Source of the DNA: Limisphaerales bacterium
Lineage (GTDB): Bacteria > Verrucomicrobiota > Verrucomicrobiia > Limisphaerales > UBA1100
Direction: 5' to 3'
DNA: 64,000 bases
Assembly (NCBI GenBank): GCA_014382585.1
Contig: JACNJL010000038.1
Location: 83,726-147,725 of the forward strand
Shown here one piece after another: positions 36,365-44,351 of the stretch (positions are counted from its first letter, which is position 1; the number at the start of each line of letters is the position of its first letter). Both the position numbers and the translations under genes were made by a program. The notes under the pieces were generated by a model that made no database searches, was not told where the DNA came from, and saw nothing but the letters and a program-made list of their open reading frames with translations.

Positions 36365-37807
36365 TCACTTCAACTCCACGCGTGTGTAGGGGCTGGAGAT
36401 GTAGGTGGGATACACACGCGGGCCGCGGCGGATGAGCTTGCGGTGGTTGGTGAAAAAATCCACGCGCTGCGCGTCGGGCGGCAGGGGCACGGTGACGTTC
36501 CACGTGTTGCTTGGCCGATGGGCGGTCATGTTGGCCCATTGTTTGGGCTGGAAAAGTTCGCGAATGTACGCGGCGCTGCCGTCTGGGCCACGATCGAACA
36601 TCCAAAAGATCCGGCCGTTATCCGCCCGCGCGCCTGAGGGGAAGGTCACCGCCACGTCGAGGCGCTGGCCCTTGCGGGTGGTTTTTACCGTGGGCGGCGG
36701 TAGCATTTTTTCGCCGCCGAAAAAATGGCTGAGCAGGAAGGCCGCCTTGTTTTGTTCATCCCGTTCCACAGCCGGATGCCGGTCGCGCACGCCGTGCCCG
36801 GAATTGGCGCGCAAATACACGGGCACTTCGGGATACTCTTTGCCGCCCCAAGCCAGATCGAACGCCACGAAATCATGGGTACCCGGATGGAACAGTACCT
36901 CCGCCCCGCGCCGGCGCAGGGCGGCGAGTTTCGGCGCTACAAAGACCTCCTCGCCCATGGCTTTCGAGAGCCGTTGCAGATCGGCCCATTTGTGCCCCAC
37001 CTCCAGCGCGTCGCCGTTGTAAATGGGCCCAAAGGTGCCGCCGAGAAAGGGGTGATGCAGCAGGCGCCCCTCGACCACGCGCTCTCCGCGTTCGCGCAGT
37101 CGCGCGGCGTAGCGTGTGTTGGCTTTCCGCAGATCAGTCCACGCCGGTTCATCGCAAAGTCGCAGAGGCGACGGCCAGATGGGCGACACCGCCGCGTGCA
37201 AGGCGGTGAGGCGGTCATCCTGCAACAACGCCACCGACGGCGAGGCGCCGTTCTTCGAGCCGCCGGACATGGCCACTTTGCCTTGTTCGAAATGAGCCTT
37301 CTCCGCATAAGCCGCCGTGGTGGCCCGCATCAACGCCGCCGGCCAGCCCCAGTATTGGATGGAGTGTTTCGGATTGAGGGTCTCAATAAACTTCCGTTCC
37401 GCCAGCCGCCCCAGTTCGGGCTGCCCCGAGGCCGGCAACACCTGCACGACGGTAAAGACCAGCCCCACCCCGCCCCGCAGCAATTCGGCATCCAGCCCGC
37501 GCGGCGTGAAATTGTTCTGCATGTTTTGAAAATTATGACCGCCAGTCAGGTGGAACCCCTTTGCCTTGCGATCATGCGGCACGATAAACCGCACGGGCAA
37601 CCGGTATTCATGCCCCGGCACCAATTCGCCCACGCGAATGCTGATCAGCTTCTGCCGCGTCACCACCTCCCCGCGCACGGCGTGCCAATCCTTCAACACC
37701 TTCACCTCCAGCGTGGAGGCATCGCGCATGGCGGCCATGTCGAAGAGTTCGGCCGCCAGCGAGGTCAGCGCGCCCAAACAGATACCGAGGTAAAGCCAGA
37801 TTCTCAT
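36365..37807 (-). CDS. Exported alpha/beta hydrolase-like protein
   Basis: 480 residues with a signal peptide (MRIWLYLGICLGALTSLAAE). The nucleophile elbow appears to be KVAMSGGSKNGASPSVAL, with the serine inside GGSKNG; a later GAEVLFHPGTHDFVAFDLAW may hold the acid/histidine. The layout resembles PhoPQ-regulated and other secreted alpha/beta hydrolases. The C-terminal quarter is a beta-rich domain. It overlaps the upstream esterase gene by four bases, so both act in one operon, possibly on acetylated sugars. Confidence 0.72.
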   Translation of the reverse strand: MRIWLYLGICLGALTSLAAELFDMAAMRDASTLEVKVLKDWHAVRGEVVTRQKLISIRVGELVPGHEYRLPVRFIVPHDRKAKGFHLTGGHNFQNMQNNFTPRGLDAELLRGGVGLVFTVVQVLPASGQPELGRLAERKFIETLNPKHSIQYWGWPAALMRATTAAYAEKAHFEQGKVAMSGGSKNGASPSVALLQDDRLTALHAAVSPIWPSPLRLCDEPAWTDLRKANTRYAARLRERGERVVEGRLLHHPFLGGTFGPIYNGDALEVGHKWADLQRLSKAMGEEVFVAPKLAALRRRGAEVLFHPGTHDFVAFDLAWGGKEYPEVPVYLRANSGHGVRDRHPAVERDEQNKAAFLLSHFFGGEKMLPPPTVKTTRKGQRLDVAVTFPSGARADNGRIFWMFDRGPDGSAAYIRELFQPKQWANMTAHRPSNTWNVTVPLPPDAQRVDFFTNHRKLIRRGPRVYPTYISSPYTRVELK

Positions 37808-38517
37808 TTCTGGATGATCTTTAGCGCGGCTTCGGCGAAGCGTTTGCCCAGGGTCTTGTAGCCTTCGGCCGAGTAATGAAGGTCGTTTTTGATCTCCCTG
37901 CCGGCGCGATTTTTGCCGTCGTTCAGATCGTCCGTATCGACCCAGGCATAATTCTTCGCGCGATTGGCGATTTTCACCTGCGCTTCACGCACCATCGTCC
38001 AGTGCGGGTACCGAGTGTTTTTCAGATCAAAATCGCTGAGCCGACCGATGATGAAATTCACGTCCGTCCGCTCAAACTCCCGGCACACCTGCAGGTGCAA
38101 GCCCACCAGGCTCTCGGCATACACCGGCCCCCATTTCATTTTCGCGTCGCGCTCGCCCTGCATCCAAATAAAGGTCACTGACTTGAGTTGGTGCCCCTTC
38201 ACCGCCGGACGCACCTTGGCCATCAACCGATCATACAGATCACCGGTCTTGGCCGGCTTCACGTCCTCCGGCGAGGTCCAATTTTTGTACCAACGCTGAA
38301 TCGGCTGCCCGCCCAGTGCGTCCTGCACCACGATCACGTTGTCTTTGCCCAAGGCCTTTTCCACCGCGGGCGTAAAGGCCTCCTGCGGCCGGTGCCCTTG
38401 CATGTTCGATTGGCCGGACAGGATGAAGACATGCTTCGCCTCCTCGGCTTTCAAATTCCCCGCCACCAGCAGCAACGCCAGTGCGGCCATTCCGTTCATT
38501 AGATATTTCATGTTCAT
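37804..38517 (-). CDS. SGNH/SASA-type carbohydrate esterase
   Basis: 237 residues with signal peptide (MKYLMNGMAALALLLVAGNLKAE). The block-I motif is FILSGQSNMQG with Ser37 as nucleophile, typical of the SASA (sialate O-acetylesterase-like, CE6-related) family; the WMQGERDAKMKWG and LHYSAEGYKTLGKRFAE segments provide the later blocks with the catalytic Asp/His region. Likely removes acetyl groups from a glycan outside the cytoplasm. Coupled to the hydrolase gene downstream. A decayed M24 peptidase gene lies four bases upstream. Confidence 0.87.
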   Translation of the reverse strand: MNMKYLMNGMAALALLLVAGNLKAEEAKHVFILSGQSNMQGHRPQEAFTPAVEKALGKDNVIVVQDALGGQPIQRWYKNWTSPEDVKPAKTGDLYDRLMAKVRPAVKGHQLKSVTFIWMQGERDAKMKWGPVYAESLVGLHLQVCREFERTDVNFIIGRLSDFDLKNTRYPHWTMVREAQVKIANRAKNYAWVDTDDLNDGKNRAGREIKNDLHYSAEGYKTLGKRFAEAALKIIQK

Positions 38518-38521
38518 AAAC

Positions 38522-38722
38522 TCACTTCCAATCCAGTCCTGAATGGAGCTGGTTAAAATTCTCGTGCCCGTCGGCGGTCACCGCCACCATGTCCTCCACG
38601 CGCACACCGCCGTGGATGGCCGAGTACAGGCCGGGCTCCACGGTGAACACTTCACGCTCCAGAATCTCGCCGCCGCCCGTGGCAAACCGTTTGCCCGGCT
38701 CTTGTATTCTCTGGCCGGATGG
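38522..38722 (-). pseudogene. C-terminal remnant of an M24 (Xaa-Pro) peptidase
   Basis: 67 codons without a start, ending at TGA four bases before the esterase gene. The translation GGGEILEREVFTVEPGLYS then HGGVRVEDMVAVTADG is the C-terminal metal-binding end of M24 aminopeptidases (EPGLY and VRxEDxxxVT). Upstream the frame hits a stop and the neighbouring frames carry only short peptide-like pieces, so the N-terminal three quarters of the gene are gone or frameshifted. Confidence 0.8.
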
Positions 38723-38960
38723 TTGGGGTCATCGAAAATATCTTTGTTTCGTGGGCTTCATTGAGCAAATCTTTAGTAAAACAAGATCTACGGCCATGCT
38801 CATCGCGTGTTCGAACCAAACTCTCTGCATTCGAAAAAGTCAATGTTGCGATCGATATCGCGCCCGTTGTTCGACAGTTTTTCTTGAATTCGCTTGCTAT
38901 CTCGTCTCATTCGGGCACTCTCCGCACATCGCCAACAAGGCGACTTAACAAAATAAGATT
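38723..38960. other. Gene-free stretch before the cold-shock gene
   Basis: 238 bases between the M24 remnant and the cold-shock gene. No gene is recognised. It must contain the cold-shock promoter and leader; a long 5' leader would be usual for that family. Part of it may be further decayed M24 sequence. Confidence 0.4.
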
Positions 38961-39155
38961 ATGCCAACAGGAAAAGTAGCTCGGTTCTTCGACCAAAAAG
39001 GTTTCGGTTTCATCCAACCCGATGACGGCGGCAAAGATTTGTTCGTCCACATCAACGAGGTGGATGGCGGCCAACTTCAGGAAGGTGATGCCGTTGAGTT
39101 TGAGGAAACCGAAGGCCGTAAAGGCCCGCAGGCTTCCAGCGTGAAGGTTATCTAA
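38961..39155 (+). CDS. Cold-shock domain protein
   Basis: 64-residue CspA-family protein, a single five-stranded OB fold that binds single-stranded RNA and acts as RNA chaperone. RNP-1 motif KGFGFIQ and RNP-2 motif DLFVHI are both present ([20 protein letters not shown]). The gene stands alone and converges with the selenoprotein candidate, 105 bases downstream. Confidence 0.95.
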   Translation: MPTGKVARFFDQKGFGFIQPDDGGKDLFVHINEVDGGQLQEGDAVEFEETEGRKGPQASSVKVI

Positions 39156-39260
39156 CCTCCACCCGCTGACAGCTCAACAACTCCAACCCCGCATTAGGGC
39201 GCTCTCGATTTGAGAACATCCCCTTGTCGGCGGAGCGTTGCCTATACATCCCAAAGTATT

Positions 39261-39656
39261 TCAACGCACCATCCCCGCTTCGCGCAGGGCGTTGAGAATC
39301 ATTTCTTTGGGGGGGACGCCGCCGGCGCCCGGGTAGCGACGTCAGCCGAGGCCGTAGTCTTCGAAGCCACGCGCTTCGGGATCGATGTCCAGCCCATGAA
39401 TCTGAATGGAAGGGCTGCCCAGATAACGATGCCGCACCGCCTCTTCTTCGGTGGTGACATCCTGAATACGAATCGATAGCGAAATCTTGTGCTCCGCCAA
39501 AACCTCCCGCAAGCGTACGACCGCACGCGCGCCGTTGGATCAGCTGCCGGATTTGAGCACCACGATGGCGTCCGTTCCCACCGGCCCCTGCTCCGTGGTA
39601 CACGCACCCAACCCAAGGGCCAAGGTGCAGACAGCGATGTACTTGAAAGCGTTCAT
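39261..39656 (-). CDS. Candidate selenoprotein: thioredoxin-like lipoprotein with two in-frame UGA codons
   Basis: 131 codons from ATG 39656 to TGA 39261, if TGA at 39540-39542 (codon 39) and 39342-39344 (codon 105) are read as selenocysteine. The N-terminus is a lipoprotein signal ending LGLGAC (Cys19). Reading on gives VVLKSGS-U-SNGARAVVRL, then VTTEEEAVRHRYLGSPSIQI, FEDYGLG-U-RRYPGAG and GVPPKEMILNALREAG. This is the pattern of small thioredoxin-like proteins that contain GSPxIxxxGxD, YGLxCRxY and GVPP. As I recall that family, its conserved cysteines fall where both UGAs lie. No frameshift is needed. Predicted periplasmic redox protein; the partner is unknown. A pseudogene is the alternative, but two independent Cys-to-TGA changes at both redox positions in an otherwise clean frame is unlikely. 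Confidence 0.75.
39316..39342 (-). promoter_or_regulatory. Candidate SECIS hairpin at second UGA
   Basis: The segment from the A of UGA 39342-39344 pairs as ACGUCG/CGGCGU (one G-U), with a four-base bulge and an inner stem CCGG/CCGG closing a GCG loop. The loop begins 14 bases after the UGA, slightly closer than the usual model, so this element is weaker evidence than the first. Confidence 0.4.
39513..39528 (-). promoter_or_regulatory. Candidate bacterial SECIS hairpin after first UGA
   Basis: Starting 12 bases after UGA 39540-39542, the minus strand forms GCGUGC-GGUC-GUACGC, six pairs (one G-U) with apical loop GGUC beginning at base 18. A further three pairs can form below a single mismatch. 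A G at the first loop positions and a spacing of 16 or more bases fit the general bacterial SECIS model; the E. coli fdhF element also has GGUC in its loop. Confidence 0.6.
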
Positions 39657-39683
39657 CTCAAAAATTCGTAGTGGACTCGTATC

Positions 39684-39753
39684 GGACTCGCAGGCTCGTC
39701 CCTCCATTGCGAGTGCCGCTAGAGTAGCATTGGTGGGACGAGCCTGCGAGTCC
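39684..39753. repeat. 19-bp inverted repeat (family B, copy 1)
   Basis: Perfect arms GGACTCGCAGGCTCGTCCC (39684-39702) and its reverse complement (39735-39753), 32 bases apart. Lies in the 109-base gap between the 39766 hydrolase and the selenoprotein candidate. The same arm recurs at 45581-45688 and 46699-46717. Confidence 0.88.
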
Positions 39754-39765
39754 GAATATCCATGA

Positions 39766-40899
39766 TCACCCCAGCAAAAACCGCTCGAAGAAATTGTAAA
39801 TCACCGCGTTGCTTTTTTCGTTGGGCGAATGATCGGGGCGATTGGTCATCGCGACGCGGTTTTTGACGCCGAGCAAATCATTGACGGCAATGGTGTGGTT
39901 GAGCGCTTCCCAGCGGTGCGGGCCATCCTCGGAACCGCCACTGACGAGAAATGGACGCGGGGCCATTAGCGCGTGCAGCTCGTGGAGATCGCGCTTGGCG
40001 ACGAGGAGTTTGGGGTACAACCCGCGGGCGGGATTGTCCGCCGTCGGCACCCCGCGTTTGCGCCACGGCTTGGGGTGATAACCCATATACCACGGTTCCC
40101 AATAATTCACGCTCGGGCGCGTGTCGAAAACAATGCCGGGATCCGACCACGCGGCGCAGGCGAATTTCTCGAACAAGCACGACGCGAACATCGCCCACTT
40201 GCCGCCATACGAATGGCCGACGATGCCGATGCGTTTGCTGTCCACTTCCGGTCGTTGCGCGAGGACGTGCCACGCATTGGCCGCCGCGCAGCCTAGCATC
40301 GAGAGCGGCTGCACGGTGGCGTTTTTTATCGAGGGATAATACGTGGCGTAAGTGCGATTGTTCGTCGTCTCTGTACTGCCGAGCGAGAGCGCCACAAACC
40401 CGCGCCGCGCTAGTTGCAGCGCGAAATCCCGATGCGGATTTTTGCCGAGCCCAATCGCCGTTTCCGGTTCATAAAAAACCGTCACCACCGCCGGCCGTTT
40501 ACCTTTGCCATCGGGAATGAGCAAATACCCCGTAGTGAATTCAACCGGCGTCCAATTAAACCGCACCTTGAGTTGCCGAAAATTTTCCCGTCGTTTCGTT
40601 TCCAAAACCTCCACCTTTGGCTCCGTAATCAACTCCGGCCACGGCCCCAACAGTCGTATCCAATCCTCGCGAAGCTCCAACCGCCGCCGCGCCCAATCCG
40701 CCGCCGTTTTCGCTTTCGATCCATCCTTAAAAACCAACGGCGACCGAAACGCCCCCAACTTCCCCCGCCACTTCGCCGGCGCCGTGAAGTACGGATCAAT
40801 CGCCCCAATCACATTCGGCCGCGCCAACAACGACGGTCCCGCAAGCGCTCCCGCCGTCAGCCCCTTCAAAAACATCCGCCGATCAGTTTGAATCCGCAT
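39766..40899 (-). CDS. Exported alpha/beta hydrolase (acetyl-xylan-esterase-like) with Tat signal
   Basis: 377 residues. Twin-arginine signal TDRRMFLKGLTAGALAGP near the N-terminus. The catalytic core has AVVTVFYEPETAIGLGKNPH, ALSLGSTETTNN and the nucleophile elbow GIVGHSYGGKWAMF; SGGSEDGPHRWEALNH and NRPDHSPNEKSNAVIYN near the end provide the acid and histidine regions. The fold matches esterases labelled acetylxylan esterase in this phylum. The start was moved to the ATG before the Tat motif; an upstream ATG at 40992 would add 31 unlikely residues. Confidence 0.78.
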   Translation of the reverse strand: MRIQTDRRMFLKGLTAGALAGPSLLARPNVIGAIDPYFTAPAKWRGKLGAFRSPLVFKDGSKAKTAADWARRRLELREDWIRLLGPWPELITEPKVEVLETKRRENFRQLKVRFNWTPVEFTTGYLLIPDGKGKRPAVVTVFYEPETAIGLGKNPHRDFALQLARRGFVALSLGSTETTNNRTYATYYPSIKNATVQPLSMLGCAAANAWHVLAQRPEVDSKRIGIVGHSYGGKWAMFASCLFEKFACAAWSDPGIVFDTRPSVNYWEPWYMGYHPKPWRKRGVPTADNPARGLYPKLLVAKRDLHELHALMAPRPFLVSGGSEDGPHRWEALNHTIAVNDLLGVKNRVAMTNRPDHSPNEKSNAVIYNFFERFLLG

Positions 40900-41026
40900 C
40901 GGCGAATTATAGAATCCCATTAGCCTATGTCGCGAAAATACCGCCTTTGTTTTATTGCCCGCGCTTGACAATTCACTTCCCATACGAGTCAATCAAACCG
41001 TGGACTTTGACAGAGCAAATTTGGTT

Positions 41027-41331
41027 ATGGCCCTTGAGGTTTCTTTTGGCGTGAAGCTGTTGCTGGATGAAAACTTGAGCCACCGGCTGGTTGCGAAGTG
41101 GGCCGACAAATTTCCGGGCTCTGTGCACGTCGATGAAATTGGTCTGCGCGGCCAGCCGATTTCCGCCAGCTCAGCCTACATCACGGCCAGCCTCCCAAAG
41201 TTATTTTGCTGGGCGTTGGCAATACGGGGACCGAGCGCATCGCTGAATTAGTGATGCAAAGCTACTCACGTATTTCGGATTTTGTGAATCACCCCGAGGA
41301 CTCGCTCTTGACTCTTGGAAAATTGGATTAG
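41027..41331 (+). pseudogene. Broken DUF5615 (PIN-like) toxin gene
   Basis: The first part encodes VKLLLDENLSHRLVAKWADK and VDEIGLRGQPIS, the N-terminus of DUF5615 PIN-like proteins. After about 130 bases the homologous reading moves to another frame that gives HHGQPPKVILLGVGNTGTER and ends LTLGKLD, the C-terminus of the same family. The middle of the domain is missing. A small deletion with frameshift explains this. No DUF433 antitoxin partner is visible nearby. Confidence 0.7.
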
Positions 41332-41457
41332 TGCCGCCACCGCAAATTTTCTTAAATTTGTGCTTGTATTTGCCTTTAGCCTCCTGTAGACACCGCCGCT
41401 CACGAGGTTTTCGCGCAGGCGGTTCTGTCTGTAGATTGCGAATACATTCCGATTCGG

Positions 41458-41491
41458 GTTAAAGGCCTGCTGTTCGGTTTGGCCTTTTAAC
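41458..41491 (+). promoter_or_regulatory. Hairpin in the helicase leader
   Basis: GTTAAAGGCC and GGCCTTTTAAC pair over 10 bases with one bulged T and a 13-base loop, about 85 bases before the helicase start. No T-run follows directly. It may be a leader structure; a regulatory role is only a guess. Confidence 0.3.
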
Positions 41492-41576
41492 TGAGTTAGT
41501 CGCCGAAACATTCGGCTCGTTCTTTTCCACGCGTCCGGCGGGTAGAGAGTTTATAACACGCCGGACCAGGAAAATA

Positions 41577-43091
41577 ATGAAAGTAAACGAATACGCGCCT
41601 CGCGCGCGCAGGGGACGTAGTGTCTCCAAATCCTCCAATGGTAAATCGCGGAATTCCCGGAATCACCGGAATTCCAACTCGCGGTTTGAATCCCCCGAAT
41701 CCCGTTTTGAATCCGAAGCGCGTTCTCAATCGCATTCCGAGCCGCAAAGGAAACGTCCGGAGTACAATGGCCGCCCGCGAGGCGCATTTGGCACTTTGAT
41801 GCCGGAGCTGCAAAAGGCGGTCGCCGCGCAGGGTTATTCTGATCCCACTCCGATTCAGGCGGAGTGCATTCCGCATTTGCTCGATGGGCGCGACTTACTC
41901 GGCAGCGCGCAAACGGGTACCGGCAAAACGGCGGCCTTCACGCTGCCGCTCTTGCAACAGCTCGCCAGCGAACCACGCCGACCCAACAAGGGTTGCCCAC
42001 GCGCGCTTATCCTTGCGCCCACCCGCGAACTTGCCGCGCAGATTGGTGACAGCCTAAAAACGTACGGTCGTTTTTTGCGTCTCGATCACACGGTCATCTT
42101 TGGCGGTGTAAACCAATTCCGCCAAGTGAACGCGCTCAAGCGCGGAGTCGATGTGCTCGTCGCCACGCCGGGCCGCTTGCTCGACTTGATGCAGCAAGGC
42201 CACATCAACTTGAACGAGGTAGAATTTTTTGTGCTCGATGAGGTGGACCGGATGCTCGATATGGGCTTCATCCCCGACATTCAGCGCGTGATCGGCAAAC
42301 TACCGGCCGAACGGCAGACGTTGTTTTTCTCCGCCACCATGACGCCCAAGATGGTGCAGCTCGCCCACACGATGGTGACCGATCCGGTGCGCGTGGCCAT
42401 CGCGCCCGAACAACCGGCAGTGGAACGCATCGAGCAACAGGTTTTGTTTGTCGGCCAAAAAGACAAAGACGCGCTCTTGGTCGCGTTGTTTGAAAAATTC
42501 TCCGTCGGCAAGGCACTGGTGTTCACGCAAATGAAGCATCAAGCCAATCGCGTGGTGAAATCTTTGGAAGACGCGGGCATTCGTTGCACCGCCATTCACG
42601 GCAACAAAACGCAGGCCGCACGCACACGCGCGCTGGATGGCTTCAAGCGCGGGCGCTTTCAAGTGCTCGTAGCCACGGACGTCGCCGCTCGCGGATTGGA
42701 CGTCGACGACATCACGCACGTGATTAACTACGATCTGCCGATGGAAGCGGAAACCTACGTGCACCGCATCGGCCGCACCGCGCGCGCAGGAACGGACGGC
42801 AACGCCATTTCATTCTGCAGCGCGGAAGACCGCGCCTTGCTCCGCAGCATCGAGCGTCTGCTTGATCAACCCGTGCCGGCCATTATGGAACATCCCTTCC
42901 ACTGCGAGCGCGCCTTCCACTCCAGCCAACCCGCCCCGAAAAACTTCGGCCGAGGCCGTGGCAACAGTGGCGGTGGTGGCGGTGGACGCCGCAATGGTGG
43001 CGGAGGAGGCAATCACCGTGGCGGACGCCCCCAATCACGCGGACGCAACAGCCCTCAAAACAGCCGAGGCCGAAGCCGGTTTAAGCGTTAA
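41577..43091 (+). CDS. rhlE: DEAD-box RNA helicase, RhlE-like
   Basis: ATP-dependent RNA helicase, 504 residues. A basic low-complexity N-terminus of about 65 residues precedes the helicase core. Q motif region [10 protein letters not shown], motif I AQTGTGKT, motif [12 protein letters not shown] (DEVD rather than DEAD), SAT, then [14 protein letters not shown] and [10 protein letters not shown] in the second RecA domain. The C-terminus is Gly/Arg-rich ([13 protein letters not shown]), a common RNA-binding tail. RhlE-type helicases act in ribosome assembly, RNA decay and cold adaptation; a cold-shock gene lies 2.4 kb upstream but not in the same unit. Confidence 0.93.
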   Translation: MKVNEYAPRARRGRSVSKSSNGKSRNSRNHRNSNSRFESPESRFESEARSQSHSEPQRKRPEYNGRPRGAFGTLMPELQKAVAAQGYSDPTPIQAECIPHLLDGRDLLGSAQTGTGKTAAFTLPLLQQLASEPRRPNKGCPRALILAPTRELAAQIGDSLKTYGRFLRLDHTVIFGGVNQFRQVNALKRGVDVLVATPGRLLDLMQQGHINLNEVEFFVLDEVDRMLDMGFIPDIQRVIGKLPAERQTLFFSATMTPKMVQLAHTMVTDPVRVAIAPEQPAVERIEQQVLFVGQKDKDALLVALFEKFSVGKALVFTQMKHQANRVVKSLEDAGIRCTAIHGNKTQAARTRALDGFKRGRFQVLVATDVAARGLDVDDITHVINYDLPMEAETYVHRIGRTARAGTDGNAISFCSAEDRALLRSIERLLDQPVPAIMEHPFHCERAFHSSQPAPKNFGRGRGNSGGGGGGRRNGGGGGNHRGGRPQSRGRNSPQNSRGRSRFKR

Positions 43092-43098
43092 CGAAAAT

Positions 43099-43146
43099 GT
43101 AGCCCGGCCCGTTGGGCCGGGAACCCGGGCCACCGGCCCGGGCTAC
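43099..43146. repeat. REP-like palindromic element (family A, copy 2)
   Basis: GTAG, CCCGGCCC-GTT-GGGCCGGG, AA, CCCGGGCC-ACC-GGCCCGGG, CTAC. Two perfect 8-bp hairpins in the same plan as 19004-19051. Begins seven bases after the helicase stop. Confidence 0.88.
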
Positions 43147-43194
43147 ATTGTGCAGCTTGCCAAACTCGCATCGATGCCCGACACTTCTGGCGTT

Positions 43195-43644
43195 ATGAAA
43201 TCTTCCGGTAGCGTTGAAATCGACAAGCCCATCGAGGCGGTTTTTGAATACACCAACAACAACGTTGCCGATTGGAGCAGCATCGTGGTTGAGGACGAAG
43301 TCATTGAGGAGAAAAATGGCGGAGGCGTCGGCACGACGTTTCGCTCGGTGACGGAGGATCGCGGGCGGCGGATGGAATTCGCGGGCACGGTAACAGAGTA
43401 CGAGCGCCCGACGCTGTGCACCGTGGTGTTGGTCGGCGACGCGTTTGACATCGAGGCGGCGTATCACTACGAGGCGCTGGACGAGGGCCGCACACGGGTG
43501 ACGCAAAAGTCAAACGTTACGCCCAAGGGGTTCATAAAGGTTTTCTTTTTCCTGTTCGGTTGGCTGATGAAAAAAGGCGGCTGCGACGCGCAACAGCGCG
43601 AGCTGGAAAACCTCAAGCAAAAGTGCGAGGCGCTGGAGGGATGA
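43195..43644 (+). CDS. SRPBCC-family protein
   Basis: 149 residues (MKSSGSVEIDKPIEAVFEYT). The opening strand and helix with VEIDKPIEAVFEY and the later EYERPTLCTVVLVG, AYHYEALDEGRTRVTQKS match START/SRPBCC ligand-binding proteins. A hydrophobic patch (GFIKVFFFLFGWLMKKGG) near the C-terminus suggests membrane contact. The start could also be the ATG at 43174. Follows the helicase and a palindromic repeat, so probably has its own promoter or reads through. Confidence 0.75.
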   Translation: MKSSGSVEIDKPIEAVFEYTNNNVADWSSIVVEDEVIEEKNGGGVGTTFRSVTEDRGRRMEFAGTVTEYERPTLCTVVLVGDAFDIEAAYHYEALDEGRTRVTQKSNVTPKGFIKVFFFLFGWLMKKGGCDAQQRELENLKQKCEALEG

Positions 43645-43707
43645 CACGATGGAATCAGCAGCAGCTTTACGCGCGGCCCGCGACGGGTTAGCTTCCCCGC
43701 CGAACAG

Positions 43708-44337
43708 ATGATTACCGCCAACGAAGCGCTTCAGCAACTCAAGGAAGGCAACCGACGATTCGTCAATGGCGGACGCGTGGTGAAAGATCTCACCAACCGC
43801 GAGCGCCTCACCGAAGTGATGAAAGGCCAAGAGCCCTTCGCCATCGTCCTCGGCTGCTCCGATGCCCGCGTGCCGCTGGAAATCGTTTTCGACCATGGCC
43901 TCGGCGATCTCTTTGTCATTCGTGTGGCCGGCAACATCGTGGCGCCCTCGCAAGTGGGCAGCATCGAGTTTGCCGCCGAACGCTTTGGCACGCGGCTGGT
44001 CGTCGTGCTGGGCCACTCCAACTGCGGCGCCATCGCCGCCACCGTCGAGGAACTCGAAACCCCCGACGCAATCCACTCGCCCAACCTCGCCTCCATCATC
44101 AACCGCATCCGCCCCTCCGTGGAGCCTCTCTTCAATAACGGCAGCAACCGCGACCACGACGAGCTGCTGCACGACGCGATGCTCGCCAACGTCCGCGCCT
44201 CCGTCGACCAACTCCGCCACGGCTCCGCCATCCTCGAAAACCTCGTGCAAAACGACAGCCTCCAAATCGTGGGCGCCGAATATTCTGTCGAGACGGGCCA
44301 AGTAGATTTTCTTGAAAACCAGCACGAAGCCGGTTAA
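43708..44337 (+). CDS. Beta-class carbonic anhydrase
   Basis: Reversible hydration of CO2. 209 residues, the standard beta-CA length. Zinc ligands C50 (LGCSDARVP), H103 and C106 (LGHSNCGAIA) are visible, with the catalytic Asp52/Arg54 pair in CSDAR. Cytoplasmic, no signal. Followed within 15 bases by the 44352 gene, so probably cotranscribed with the two small genes downstream. Confidence 0.94.
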   Translation: MITANEALQQLKEGNRRFVNGGRVVKDLTNRERLTEVMKGQEPFAIVLGCSDARVPLEIVFDHGLGDLFVIRVAGNIVAPSQVGSIEFAAERFGTRLVVVLGHSNCGAIAATVEELETPDAIHSPNLASIINRIRPSVEPLFNNGSNRDHDELLHDAMLANVRASVDQLRHGSAILENLVQNDSLQIVGAEYSVETGQVDFLENQHEAG

Positions 44338-44351
44338 TCCACGGGCAATCC

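Noticed and set aside
38652-38843. Minus-strand frame of 63 codons next to the M24 remnant
   Set aside because: Basic, motif-free translation overlapping the M24 remnant in another frame; more likely decayed sequence.
39148-39603. Ordinary gene of 151 codons on the minus strand overlapping the selenoprotein candidate
   Set aside because: Its translation is Gly/Arg/Ser-rich without family features, whereas the overlapping frame with two UGAs gives a coherent thioredoxin-like protein with lipobox.
41266-41511. Minus-strand frame of 81 codons before the helicase
   Set aside because: Overlaps the DUF5615 remnant and the helicase leader; no family features.
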